From Treponema sp. (GTDB lineage Bacteria; Spirochaetota; Spirochaetia; Treponematales; Treponemataceae), in contig JAEDJA010000023.1 in assembly GCA_016296575.1 (NCBI GenBank), forward strand, positions 1-41,042: a stretch of 41,042 nt of DNA. The letters are read 5' to 3'. Positions 16,991 through 26,067 of the stretch are shown piece after piece. How positions within the stretch are numbered: the stretch's first letter is position 1; each line of letters starts with the position of its first letter. The translations under genes were made by a program, and so were the position numbers. Below the pieces are notes generated by a model. The model was given only the letters and a program-made list of their open reading frames with translations, made no database searches and was not told the DNA's origin.

Positions 16991-18451
16991 ATGAAAAAGA
17001 TTATTGTAACAATTGCATCATTATTATTAATCTGTGCCTCAGCTTTTGCAAAAGGTGATTCTTACATCTACGATTACTGGGGGCAGCCTGAAAAATCACC
17101 AGATACATACCGTGTATCAAGTGTACTTTATGCCGATAACCTGGGACTTGATGTTCCTCTCAAGAATCCACAGGGTCTCTTTGCCTATGAAGATAAGCTT
17201 TATCTCCTAGATTCAGACAATAACCGCATTGTTGAACTGAAATACAACGAAAATAAAACACTTACTTTAGTTCGCATTATTACTGAATTCAATGCACCTG
17301 AAGGAATTGTAAATACTTTTGCTTCTCCAAGAGACCTTTACATCAATAAAGACGGTTCCTGGTTTATTGCTGATACAAATAATGCCCGAGTTGTAAAGCT
17401 GGACAAAGATTTGAACTACATTGTTTCTTTCACAGAACCAGATGATCCAAACTACGAAAAAGGAAAGACATTCCTTCCAGAAAAAGTAGTTGCTGATACA
17501 AAAGGTCGTGTTTACATTCTTGCCAAAAACCTGAACCAGGGATTCCTGAAATATGAATACGATGGTACTTTTACAGGATACTTTGGTGCCAGTGAAGTTA
17601 TAGTTGACTGGTCTCTTGTAATCAGAAAGAAACTGGCTACCCGTGCTCAGCGTGAACAGATGGAATCTTTTGTTCCTACTGAATATTCAAATGTTTACAT
17701 CGACAATGAAGGCTTCCTTTTTGCCGTAATGCGTACATTTGATGAAAATGATGTTTCAAGGGCAAAACCAATCCGCCGTCTTAATGCTCTTGGAAAAGAC
17801 ATTTTGATTAAAAACGGTGAGTTCGATCCAATTGGTGATGTTATCTGGGCAAATGCCGGTGGTGCTAAAGGTCCAGCTCGTTTCTCAGATATTACTGTTC
17901 TTGATAATGATGTTTACATCGCAATGGATGAAACACGTGGACGACTTTTCGGTTATAACAGCCAGGGACAGATGCTCTTTGCTTTTGGTGGAAAGGGTAG
18001 TATCGACGGTTATTTCCGTAATCCAACAGCCATTGAACATTTTGGCTACGATATTTTTGTTCTGGATGGATTGAATGCTTCTATTACAGTGTTCACTCCA
18101 ACTGATTTTGGAGCAATGATTTACAAGGCCACAGAACATTATGCATGTGGTGAATATGATGAAGCTGCTGCTGTATGGGAAGATGTTCTTAAGGTTAACG
18201 GAAACTATGACCTTGCCTATGTTGGTCTTGGGAAAGCTTATACCCAGCAGAAACGATATAAGGAAGCTATGGACTACCTGAGACTTAAACGCTCAAGACG
18301 TCTTTATTCAAAAGCTTTTAAGTATTACCGCAAAGCAATTATCGAAAAATATGTCGGACTTTTTGGTGGAATTGCAGCAGCAATTATCATTATTGTTTTG
18401 ATTACAAAACGAATCAACAAAATTCGAAAGGAGCTGATGTATGAAGAGTAA
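16991..18451 (+). CDS. NHL-repeat/TPR protein with C-terminal membrane anchor
   Basis: The product is 486 aa with a signal peptide (MKKIIVTIASLLLICASAFA). Six or so NHL/propeller blades span about residues 50-370 (LKNPQGLFAYEDKLYLLDSDNNRIVELK, FASPRDLYINKDGSWFIADTNNARVVKLD and similar are separate blades, each under the family's 40-residue repeat). A TPR pair (YDEAAAVWEDVLKVN, KRYKEAMDYLRLKRS) lies at about 385-440 and a single C-terminal helix at about 455-473 with a basic cytoplasmic tail. The propeller and TPRs therefore face the periplasm. It overlaps the YIP1 gene by 11 bp. I infer a scaffold or sensor for the importer; no enzyme motif is visible. Confidence 0.75.
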   Translation: MKKIIVTIASLLLICASAFAKGDSYIYDYWGQPEKSPDTYRVSSVLYADNLGLDVPLKNPQGLFAYEDKLYLLDSDNNRIVELKYNENKTLTLVRIITEFNAPEGIVNTFASPRDLYINKDGSWFIADTNNARVVKLDKDLNYIVSFTEPDDPNYEKGKTFLPEKVVADTKGRVYILAKNLNQGFLKYEYDGTFTGYFGASEVIVDWSLVIRKKLATRAQREQMESFVPTEYSNVYIDNEGFLFAVMRTFDENDVSRAKPIRRLNALGKDILIKNGEFDPIGDVIWANAGGAKGPARFSDITVLDNDVYIAMDETRGRLFGYNSQGQMLFAFGGKGSIDGYFRNPTAIEHFGYDIFVLDGLNASITVFTPTDFGAMIYKATEHYACGEYDEAAAVWEDVLKVNGNYDLAYVGLGKAYTQQKRYKEAMDYLRLKRSRRLYSKAFKYYRKAIIEKYVGLFGGIAAAIIIIVLITKRINKIRKELMYEE

Positions 18452-19124
18452 TTTTATCACCAGACGACTTCACAAATTTGCCGAAAAAGAAACTTATGTT
18501 AATTTCGGAAATACTTTAAAATATTCTTTGTATGTAATTTTCCATCCGGCTGACGGATTCTGGGATCTTATTCATGCAAAGCGTGGTTCTTATGCAGCCG
18601 CAAACTTTATTGTAATTCTCAGTCTTCTGACTCACATTTGGAAGCTTCAGTTTACTAACTTTTTGTTCTTGAACGTAAACTGGGAACAAGTAAACATTTT
18701 TATGGAATGTGCAACTATTCTGCTTCCACTTGCAATCTTCTGTATCTGTAACTGGGGTACAACAACTCTTTTTGATGGAAAAGGACGTCTTGGCGATATC
18801 TACAAAGGTACAGCCTATGCACTTACACCTTATCCACTCATTCAGATTCCGATGATTATTTTGTCAAACTTCTTTACTCGTGAAGAAGGTGCCTTCTATT
18901 GGGTATTCGACAATATTTCTATCGGTTGGGTAGTGATTCTTATCTTTATGGCTATGATGATGATTCACGCATACGGAGCTGGTAAAACATTATTGTTCTT
19001 GTTCTTTACTATTTTCGCTATGCTGGTTTTCGTTTTCATTATGCTTCTATTCTTCAGTATGATTTCACAGGGTATTTCTTACTTTGTATCACTGGGTAAA
19101 GAAGTAATGTTCAGGCTATATTGA
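18441..19124 (+). CDS. YIP1 family integral membrane protein
   Basis: The product is 227 aa. A soluble N-terminus of about 30 residues precedes the Yip1 signature YVIFHPADGFWDLIHAKRGS, then about five hydrophobic helices, with GTAYALTPYPLIQIP in the middle as in bacterial Yip1 proteins. Its biochemical function in bacteria is unknown. It starts inside the preceding gene (11-bp overlap), implying translational coupling with the NHL/TPR protein, and I infer that the two form a membrane complex. Confidence 0.75.
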   Translation: MKSNFITRRLHKFAEKETYVNFGNTLKYSLYVIFHPADGFWDLIHAKRGSYAAANFIVILSLLTHIWKLQFTNFLFLNVNWEQVNIFMECATILLPLAIFCICNWGTTTLFDGKGRLGDIYKGTAYALTPYPLIQIPMIILSNFFTREEGAFYWVFDNISIGWVVILIFMAMMMIHAYGAGKTLLFLFFTIFAMLVFVFIMLLFFSMISQGISYFVSLGKEVMFRLY

Positions 19125-19144
19125 TGCTTCAACAGGAGAAAAAG

Positions 19145-21808
19145 ATGAAAGAAAAGAAAGAAAAAATAAAGAAAGAAAAGAAATCTAAAAAGCCTGTTGA
19201 TCCAAATTACATCGGCCGGCCAAAGCCAATGAAGACAAAGAAATTTGAATTTCATAAGCCAGGCGTAAAATTCTACGTTTCACTTGGAATTTGGGTTGCA
19301 ATTCTTGGCTTCCTTACATATATCGGATTCAGACTTTTTGAAGCTGGTAAAACAGTAGATACTATTCTTGAAAACTACGTATATGAAGAAGGTACTCTGA
19401 AAACTCAGATTATTGAAAATGAAAATCTGCGTTTTGAACTTGATCCTGAAACAACACAGTTCAAGCTTACTCAGAAATCCAATGGTCATGTTTGGTATTC
19501 AAACCCACAGGGTGCAGATGAAGATAAAAAAGCTCTTCCTGCAGAAAAAAACAACATGAAATCACCTTTCATGCTGAAATATTCTACAATCAATGGTGTT
19601 GAAACAAGCTACGACTTCTTCAGTTATTCTGTCGAAAAGAATGCTTACAAAATTAAGGGACTTTCAAAATCTATTGAAGTAACTTACTCAGTTGGTGATA
19701 TTAAACGTACTTATCAGATTCCAATGGCCTGTACTGAAGAAAAGATGAATGAATACATCAAGGACATGTCAAAAAAGGATCAGCGAACTATCACTTCAAG
19801 TTACCGTAAATATGATATTAACAAGCTTCTTAAATCTGATGATAAAAATGCTTTGCTCCAGCAGTACCCTATGCTCGCTGAACAAGTTATTTATGTTATC
19901 AGTGAAAAAACTCAGGAATACCGTAAAGCCGAATGTGAACAGATTTTCAAAGCCAACGGTTATACAAAAGAAATGTATGAAGAAGATCTTAAAATGTATG
20001 CCGGTGCAAAAGAAAAGGTTGTTCCTGGTTTCAACGTAACTGTAATTTATACTCTTGATAAGAACAATCTTATAGTTGAAATCCCATTTGACAGAATTTC
20101 TTACAAAACTGATTACCCAATCGTTAAGATTACTGTTCTTCCATACTTTGGAGCCGGTGGACTTAATGATGAAGGATTCCTTTTTGTTCCAGAGGGAAGC
20201 GGAAGTATCATCAACTTCAATAATGGAAAAGTTCGTCAGAATGCTTATTATGCCGATGTTTACGGTTGGGACTACGGTCAGTCACGTAAGGCTGTTGTTA
20301 CAGAAACTCGTACTGCATTCCCTGTAATTGGTGCTGCTAATGGAGACTCAAGCTTTATTTCCATTATTGAGAACGGTTCTCAGTATGCTGGTGTAAACGC
20401 TGATATCTCTGGAAAGATGGGTAGCTTCAACTATGTAAACTTTGAATATCGTATTCTTCACTCTGAACTTTTTGAAGCTTCTGAACGTACACAGTCAAGT
20501 CAGATGGCCTTTGAAAAATATCTGCCAGAAGGTGAATCAATTAAGCAGGTTTATACTTTCTCAGATGAACCAAATTACTCATCAATGGCAAAACTCTACC
20601 GAAATTATCTCTTCGGTGATAAAGCTACTTTGAAAAATAAAAGTACTCCTTGTGCTATAGAAATTATTGGTGCTATTGAAAAAGTTCAGCAGTATATGGG
20701 TATGCCAAAAACTCTTCCATATAAACTTACAACTTACAGCGAAGCTTCCAATATGATTGCTGAAATTGACGATATGGGAATCAAAGATTGTTATATTAAA
20801 CTTTCAGGATTCTTCAATGAGGGCGTTCGTCAGACAATGCTTTCAAAGTTCAAGCTTATCAATAAACTTGGTGGAAAGAGCGAATTTAAGAAGCTTGTTG
20901 CAAAAGCAGCTGATATTGATGCAAAGCTTTACCTTGATGGTACAGTTCAGTTTGCATACCGCTCAGACTGGACAGATGGTTTCAGCCGTTACCGTTCAAC
21001 TGCACGTATGACAAACAATAAGATTTTGGAAATTCCTGAATTCTCTCCAGTTACTTTTGGAAAAGTTGAAGAATATGAAACATATTATATGCTGAAGTCA
21101 AAAGTATCTGATCAGATGGCTGCTAATCTTTCAAAATACACAGCAAAATATAAGCTGGATGGTGTTTCTTACCGTGATAACGGATACTTGCTTGGTGGAG
21201 ATTATAACTCAAAAGAAAAAGTATCTCGTGCTCAGAATGCTAAGAATCAGGTTGCAGCAATGGAAGAAGCTAAGAAAAATGGTCTTGGTGTAATGATCAA
21301 TGCCGGTAACGATTATGCTGTAAAACAGGCTGATATTGTTACAAATATGGTATTCCATGGTAATGATTATGCAATTATTGATAGACATGTTCCATTCTAT
21401 CAGATTGCTCTTCACGGAAACGTAAACTTTACTGGTATTGCAGTAAATAATGCTCCAGAAAGCAAACAGGTTATTCTTGAAGCTGCCGAAGGTGGTGCTG
21501 GTTTGAATTTCTGTTTCATCGGAGAATCTGAAAAGGCTCTTCAGGAAACAAAATATACTGAATACTATGCATCTTGTTATGAAACCTGGAAACCTCAGAT
21601 GGAAGCTATCTACAATGAATACAATAAGAAAATGGCAAAAGTTACCAATGCCCGTATTTCTAACCACAGATATCTTTCTGATAAAGTTACAGAAACAACA
21701 TACGAAAACGGTGTTAAAGTTCTTGTAAACTTTGGCTACGTTGATTATGTAACAGATGACGGTGTTACACTTGCAAGCCGTGACTTCAAAGTTATGGAGG
21801 CCCGATAA
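19145..21808 (+). CDS. DUF5696 family protein, single-pass with large periplasmic domain
   Basis: The start at 19145 is preferred over 19121 because AGGAG (19134-19138) sits 6 nt before this ATG. The product is 887 aa: a Lys-rich cytoplasmic segment of about 40 residues, one transmembrane helix at about 47-70, then a large extracytoplasmic region. The second half has a glycosidase-like barrel feel (DDMGIKDCYIKLSGFFNEGV, AAKIDAKLYLDGTVQFAYRSDW-like strands, VMINAGNDYAVKQADIVTNM, YRDNGYLLGGDY), but I cannot assign catalytic residues. DUF5696 genes in Firmicutes sit next to sugar ABC permeases, as here. Substrate processing at the membrane is an inference. TAATG links it to the next permease. 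Confidence 0.75.
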   Translation: MKEKKEKIKKEKKSKKPVDPNYIGRPKPMKTKKFEFHKPGVKFYVSLGIWVAILGFLTYIGFRLFEAGKTVDTILENYVYEEGTLKTQIIENENLRFELDPETTQFKLTQKSNGHVWYSNPQGADEDKKALPAEKNNMKSPFMLKYSTINGVETSYDFFSYSVEKNAYKIKGLSKSIEVTYSVGDIKRTYQIPMACTEEKMNEYIKDMSKKDQRTITSSYRKYDINKLLKSDDKNALLQQYPMLAEQVIYVISEKTQEYRKAECEQIFKANGYTKEMYEEDLKMYAGAKEKVVPGFNVTVIYTLDKNNLIVEIPFDRISYKTDYPIVKITVLPYFGAGGLNDEGFLFVPEGSGSIINFNNGKVRQNAYYADVYGWDYGQSRKAVVTETRTAFPVIGAANGDSSFISIIENGSQYAGVNADISGKMGSFNYVNFEYRILHSELFEASERTQSSQMAFEKYLPEGESIKQVYTFSDEPNYSSMAKLYRNYLFGDKATLKNKSTPCAIEIIGAIEKVQQYMGMPKTLPYKLTTYSEASNMIAEIDDMGIKDCYIKLSGFFNEGVRQTMLSKFKLINKLGGKSEFKKLVAKAADIDAKLYLDGTVQFAYRSDWTDGFSRYRSTARMTNNKILEIPEFSPVTFGKVEEYETYYMLKSKVSDQMAANLSKYTAKYKLDGVSYRDNGYLLGGDYNSKEKVSRAQNAKNQVAAMEEAKKNGLGVMINAGNDYAVKQADIVTNMVFHGNDYAIIDRHVPFYQIALHGNVNFTGIAVNNAPESKQVILEAAEGGAGLNFCFIGESEKALQETKYTEYYASCYETWKPQMEAIYNEYNKKMAKVTNARISNHRYLSDKVTETTYENGVKVLVNFGYVDYVTDDGVTLASRDFKVMEAR

Positions 21809-22731
21809 TGAAATTTAAGTTGAAAAAACAAGTAGGACTGGCTAAACGTCGTGCTTTCTACGGATACGCCTTTATCAGTCCATTCATCATTGGTTTTATC
21901 TTCTTTATGATTAAACCAATGTATGATTCATTCTACATGTCTTTATGTACAGTTGAACTTACACGAAATGGTTTCGTACTTACACCAAACCACTTTGCAA
22001 ACTATGTTAAGGCATTTGCAATCGATCCTGAATTCAACACAATGCTTGCTACCGGAATTTCAACAATGTTCTTCCGATCACTTGCAACAATCGTATTCAG
22101 TTTCTTTGTTGCTTTGATTTTGAATCAGAAGTTTAAGGGACGTGCTCTTGTTCGTTCCATCTTCTTCCTTGCAGTTATTCTTTCTTCAGGTGTTCTTGTT
22201 GGTCTTGAATACAATAACTCATTGCTTTCAAACCTTAAATCAACAATCGAAGAACAGGGTACTGCAAATACAATTACAGATGTAATTAAGAGAATCCTTG
22301 TTTCAGATACAGCTGGAGTAGGTGGAGTTAGTACAAAAGTTTTCAATAAACTTTTTGAAATTATTGATCAGATTTATGAAGTAGCCATGGCTTCTGGTAT
22401 TCAGATTATCATCTTCCTTTCTGGTCTTCAGAATATTTCTCCAAGTATGTATGAAGCTGCTGACATGGAAGGTTGTACATCATGGGAAAGCCTGTGGAAA
22501 ATTACTGTTCCAATGGTTTCTCCTCTTATGCTTGTATGTTGGGTTTACACAATCATTGACTTCTTTACAAAAACTGATAACGAAGTTATGGAAAAAGTAA
22601 GGGACACTATGATTATGCTGGTTGAGTATGGATTCAGTTCCGCCATGGCTTGGATATATTTCGGTATTGTTCTTGCTTTGATTGGTATTTCTTCATTCCT
22701 CATTTCAAAGGTGGTATACAATTATGACTAA
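21808..22731 (+). CDS. Sugar ABC transporter permease, MalF/UgpA type (second system)
   Basis: The product is 307 aa. The first helix YAFISPFIIGFIFFMIKPMYDSFYMS is characteristic of MalF-type subunits, and the EAA loop is EAADMEGCTSWESLWKITVP. A roughly 45-residue insertion between helices 2 and 4 (around residues 133-182) is predicted to be extracytoplasmic. It starts in the TAATG overlap with the DUF5696 gene. This belongs to a second importer alongside the next two genes. Confidence 0.9.
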   Translation: MKFKLKKQVGLAKRRAFYGYAFISPFIIGFIFFMIKPMYDSFYMSLCTVELTRNGFVLTPNHFANYVKAFAIDPEFNTMLATGISTMFFRSLATIVFSFFVALILNQKFKGRALVRSIFFLAVILSSGVLVGLEYNNSLLSNLKSTIEEQGTANTITDVIKRILVSDTAGVGGVSTKVFNKLFEIIDQIYEVAMASGIQIIIFLSGLQNISPSMYEAADMEGCTSWESLWKITVPMVSPLMLVCWVYTIIDFFTKTDNEVMEKVRDTMIMLVEYGFSSAMAWIYFGIVLALIGISSFLISKVVYNYD

Positions 22732-23716
22732 GAAAAATAAGGCTCCTGCCAATCCTAATCATCAGACATTCTGGGAACGAAATGAAGCTTCCGATGGTAT
22801 CCTCCTTAAAGAAACCATCAAAAAGTATATCGTTTCAATTTTCCGTGCCATCCTTTTGTTCGGTATGTGCTTCCTCATTTTGCAGCCAATTCTGAACAAA
22901 CTGTCTATTAGTTTTATGGCTGAAAAAGATCTTTATGATACAACAATCATTGTTCTTCCTAAGAATTTTTCATTGTTGAATTATAAGATTGCTGCAACAA
23001 TCATGAACTATAAAAATGCTCTTTGGAACACAATTTGGGTTTCAATTCTGGTTTCACTTCTTCAGGTTGCTACTTGTGCTCTTGTTGGATATGGATTTTC
23101 ACGATTCGATTTTCCACTTAAACGATTCTGGTTCTTTTGTGTAATCCTGGTTATCGTAGTTCCACCTCAGACTATTTCTACATCTTTGTTCCTTCACTTC
23201 CGATTCTTTAATATTCTGGGAATTACAACTGTGAACCTGCGAAATAGTATGACACCTTATATCCTTATGTCACTTACCTGTATGGGACTTAAGGATGGAT
23301 TGTATATCTTTATGATCCGTCAGTATTTCATGGGATTCCCTTTTGAACTGGAAGAAGCAGCTTACGTAGACGGTTGTGGACCATTAAAGACTTTTGTACG
23401 AATCATGGTTCCTGGAGCAAAACCAATTTTGGTTTCATGTTTCCTGTTCTCTTTCGTATGGCAGTGGACAGACAGTTTCTATACACAGTTGTTCTTGGGA
23501 AAAATAAAACTTCTCTCTATGGCAGTTTCGTCACTTGCAGATAAGTTTGCCCAGTATATGAAAGAAGTTTACGGATATGTATCTGTTACAACTGGTTATC
23601 AGAATGCTATCAATGCTACAGGTGTTATGCTCACAATTCTGCCATTGATTATTCTTTACCTGTTTGCACAGAACCTTTTTGTTGAAAGTCTTTCTTCAAC
23701 TGGTGTAAAAATGTAA
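22724..23716 (+). CDS. Sugar ABC transporter permease, MalG/UgpE type (second system)
   Basis: The start at 22724 (ATGACTAA, overlapping the upstream stop by 8 bp, with GGTGG upstream) is preferred over upstream codons lying inside the previous gene. The product is 330 aa with an EAA loop EEAAYVDGCGPLKTFVRIMVP, six helices and the C-terminal ESLSSTGVKM typical of MalG-type subunits. It forms a heterodimer with the preceding permease. It ends the long plus-strand operon; the binding-protein gene 185 bp further on has its own regulatory region. Confidence 0.9.
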   Translation: MTKKNKAPANPNHQTFWERNEASDGILLKETIKKYIVSIFRAILLFGMCFLILQPILNKLSISFMAEKDLYDTTIIVLPKNFSLLNYKIAATIMNYKNALWNTIWVSILVSLLQVATCALVGYGFSRFDFPLKRFWFFCVILVIVVPPQTISTSLFLHFRFFNILGITTVNLRNSMTPYILMSLTCMGLKDGLYIFMIRQYFMGFPFELEEAAYVDGCGPLKTFVRIMVPGAKPILVSCFLFSFVWQWTDSFYTQLFLGKIKLLSMAVSSLADKFAQYMKEVYGYVSVTTGYQNAINATGVMLTILPLIILYLFAQNLFVESLSSTGVKM

Positions 23717-23727
23717 AAACTTAAAAA

Positions 23728-23780
23728 ATATCACAGTTTTTTAAATATTTTGTTATGCAAGATTTAATAAACTGTGATAT
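23728..23780. promoter_or_regulatory. 12-bp inverted repeat overlapping a -10
   Basis: ATATCACAGTTT (23728-23739) and AAACTGTGATAT (23769-23780) are perfect reverse complements separated by 29 nt. The right arm overlaps TATACT (23778-23783), a possible -10 for the solute-binding gene. There is no U-run, so an operator or looped regulator site is likelier than a terminator. Confidence 0.55.
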
Positions 23781-23810
23781 ACTTTAACAATCGCAATGAA
23801 AAATTGTGAA

Positions 23811-23823
23811 GTAAAACGTTTAA
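23811..23823 (+). promoter_or_regulatory. LacI-type palindromic operator candidate (copy 1)
   Basis: GTAAAACGTTTAA contains the palindromic core AAACGTTT with a central CG, the usual form of LacI/CcpA-family sites. Its exact reverse complement occurs at 28063-28075 before the esterase/GH43 group. It lies about 80 bp before the solute-binding gene. Confidence 0.55.
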
Positions 23824-23901
23824 TAGGTGATTTACCCTATAGAACTAAATTTAATTTGTTAATTGCAACTGAAAATGTTGTGAAAAAAAATGGAGGCAAA
23901 A

Positions 23902-25335
23902 ATGCTTAAAGGAACAAAAAAAGCTGCTGTACTTGCTCTTGCTGGACTTATGGTAGCTTCACTTGTGTCATGTGGCGGAAAAGACAAAGGTAACATGACA
24001 AAAGAAGAAAAGGCTGCTCACAAAGCACAGGCTAAAGAGTATGCTAAAGAAGGATACAAGGTTCGTACAAACCCTGTAACAAAAAAAGCTTATGAAGATT
24101 TCGAAGCTTTCAAAGTAATTGTTGCTGACTGGTGGAATCCTTCTGATGGATCACAGTCTGCAGAACCAGCTAACGAACGCGATGCTGCTGATAAAGCTTG
24201 GCACCAGTTCATTATGGATGAATACAATTTCGACATTGACCGCTATGGTATTGATGACTGGGGTACACACCCAGAAACAATTGCTAACTTCTGTACAACT
24301 GGTGGTGATGAAAACTATGTATTCGTAGCTGATAACCGCTCAATTGCTGCTGGTCTTAAAGCAGGTCTTTTCTACGATCTTAACAAAATTAAATCTGTTG
24401 ACTGGACTGCTCCAAAATGGAATCAGCGTGTTAATGAAATTATGACAAAAGGTAACTCTCTCTATGGTGTTCGTTTCGACCCTCCAGAGCCACGCTACGG
24501 TTTGTTCTTCAACAAACGTCTTCTTAAAGAAGCAGGTATTGATCCAGAAAAACCATACGATCTCCAGGCTGCTGGTGAATGGACATGGGCTGCTTGGGAA
24601 GAAATGCTGAAAGCTACAACTCGTGACCTTGATAACGATGGTATCCCTGATACATACGGTATGGCTCATAACACTTCTTACATCTGTCACATGGCTATTG
24701 AATCAAACGGTGGACGTCTTATTACAAAAGATGGTTCAGGTAATTATGTTCTGAACTTCCTTGATGACAAATGTGTTGAAGCTATGAACTGGATTAACCA
24801 GATGGGTGTTCTTTACCAGAAACCACAGCCAGAAGGAGCTAACTGGGACTGGTTCATGTCAGCTTTCGTAAACGGCGAAATTGCTTTCTGTCTTGAACAG
24901 CAGTATATGATGAGTAACTGGGCAAACAATCCTGATGAATGGGGATTTGTATGTTTCCCATACGGACCAAATTCAAAAACAAAATACACAACAATGCATG
25001 ATGACTGGGTATACGTAATTCCAGCATGTTACGATGATGCTCGTGCAGAAAAAATCGCTATGGCATTCGATCTGTGGTCTGATGATACACCAGGTTTCTC
25101 TGATCCAGATGCATGGAAAGAATCATACTACTCACTTGCAAAAGATACACGTGCTGTAGATGAAACTCTCCAGTATATGCGTGATAATCCAAACCCAATC
25201 GAACACGGTATGATCTCTGGTCTCGAATGGGGTAACGTATTCTGGTCAATCTACCCATTTGGTGGTTCTTACGTAGAATCTTGTGAAGCTCAGAAAGCTT
25301 CTTTCCAGGGTCTTATCGACGAACAGAACCGCTAA
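23902..25335 (+). CDS. Extracellular sugar-binding lipoprotein (family 1)
   Basis: The start at 23902 is chosen because GGAGG (23892-23896) lies 5 nt upstream; the ATG at 23890 would include that site. The product is 477 aa with a signal peptide ending in the lipobox SLVSC (Cys24), then a charged linker. The binding fold has GTHPETIANFCTTGGDENYVF, LYGVRFDPPEPRYGLFFNKR (the typical cleft-lining segment), LLKEAGIDPEKPYD, TWAAWEEMLKATTRDLDNDG and a Trp-rich C-terminus. It is the solute receptor of the second importer. Strong codon bias and the terminator directly after it suggest abundant expression as a monocistronic or operon-end message. Confidence 0.9.
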   Translation: MLKGTKKAAVLALAGLMVASLVSCGGKDKGNMTKEEKAAHKAQAKEYAKEGYKVRTNPVTKKAYEDFEAFKVIVADWWNPSDGSQSAEPANERDAADKAWHQFIMDEYNFDIDRYGIDDWGTHPETIANFCTTGGDENYVFVADNRSIAAGLKAGLFYDLNKIKSVDWTAPKWNQRVNEIMTKGNSLYGVRFDPPEPRYGLFFNKRLLKEAGIDPEKPYDLQAAGEWTWAAWEEMLKATTRDLDNDGIPDTYGMAHNTSYICHMAIESNGGRLITKDGSGNYVLNFLDDKCVEAMNWINQMGVLYQKPQPEGANWDWFMSAFVNGEIAFCLEQQYMMSNWANNPDEWGFVCFPYGPNSKTKYTTMHDDWVYVIPACYDDARAEKIAMAFDLWSDDTPGFSDPDAWKESYYSLAKDTRAVDETLQYMRDNPNPIEHGMISGLEWGNVFWSIYPFGGSYVESCEAQKASFQGLIDEQNR

Positions 25336-25365
25336 GTTTTGTTAGTCAGATAAACTTCTGATATT

Positions 25366-25409
25366 GACCTCCGTTGCTTGTTTTATCAAGTGCGGAGGTC
25401 TTTTTTTTT
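25366..25409 (+). terminator. Strong intrinsic terminator after the sugar-binding lipoprotein
   Basis: GACCTCCG (25366-25373) pairs with CGGAGGTC (25393-25400), with an inner CTTG/CAAG stem, followed by nine T (25401-25409). Confidence 0.9.
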
Positions 25410-25497
25410 ATTATTTCATAATTCTGCCTTGAATCAGAAGCTTGCCATTTTACCCATTTTGCAGAGGATTTAAAAAATACTGTAGAAAAATAACTTA

Positions 25498-25526
25498 TTG
25501 TTAAAATTATGTAATAGTTATATAAT
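25498..25526 (+). promoter_or_regulatory. Sigma-70 promoter for the cstA unit
   Basis: TTGTTA (25498-25503), 17-bp spacer, TATAAT (25521-25526). The ATG at 25534 follows after 7 nt without a ribosome site, so the mRNA should start at or next to the start codon. Confidence 0.7.
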
Positions 25527-25533
25527 AAGAACC

Positions 25534-26067
25534 ATGTACAGTGACGTGCAGAGTGCAGCTTCCAGGCTGCTGGACAGTTTCAAATCATATTACAATATTT
25601 ACCTGCAGGAGAATTCTGATATTCCCCTTATTGCTATTTGTGATTATTTTGAAACATCTCAACGCTATGTTATTTCAAAAAAAGCTGAGTTATATTCTGC
25701 CAACTGTGAAGAGTTTATCTTTCTTTTTTCAATCCCACATCTTACAAAAGAAGTTTACGAAAAGTGTATGGACTATGTTGCCTTGCATTGGGAAGAGCGT
25801 GCCAACATTAAAGAAGGCCATATGTACACTTATGTAACACCTATTTTTCTTTGTGAAACTGCAGAGGATGAGGCAGTAAAACTTTTAAAAAAGCTGCGTA
25901 TTTACAAGTCTTTCAAATTTTCTTTATGGGGCTGGATGGAATATCATACAGCAGTTTTTGAAACTGGTAATGATTCTATCTTTACAAACGGTCGTGGCCG
26001 ATGTGTAGGGAAGACTTTACATAACACTTTAATTGGGAAGAAAAATCACAGGAGGTTTTTCAAATGA
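25534..26067 (+). CDS. Uncharacterised protein upstream of and coupled to cstA
   Basis: The start at 25534 is fixed by the promoter at 25498-25526; a TTG-initiated form from 25498 would begin inside the -35. The product is 177 aa and I recognise no family. The N-terminal half is helical (SAASRLLDSFKSYYNIYL, TSQRYVISKKAELYSANCEE), then a strand-helix pattern (YTYVTPIFLCETAEDEAVKL, KLRIYKSFKFSLWGWMEYHT), and a very basic tail ending in HRRFFK. No signal peptide or transmembrane segment is seen, so it is probably cytoplasmic. It overlaps cstA by ATGA, so the two are translated together. A regulatory or partner role for CstA is inferred from that alone. Confidence 0.7.
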   Translation: MYSDVQSAASRLLDSFKSYYNIYLQENSDIPLIAICDYFETSQRYVISKKAELYSANCEEFIFLFSIPHLTKEVYEKCMDYVALHWEERANIKEGHMYTYVTPIFLCETAEDEAVKLLKKLRIYKSFKFSLWGWMEYHTAVFETGNDSIFTNGRGRCVGKTLHNTLIGKKNHRRFFK

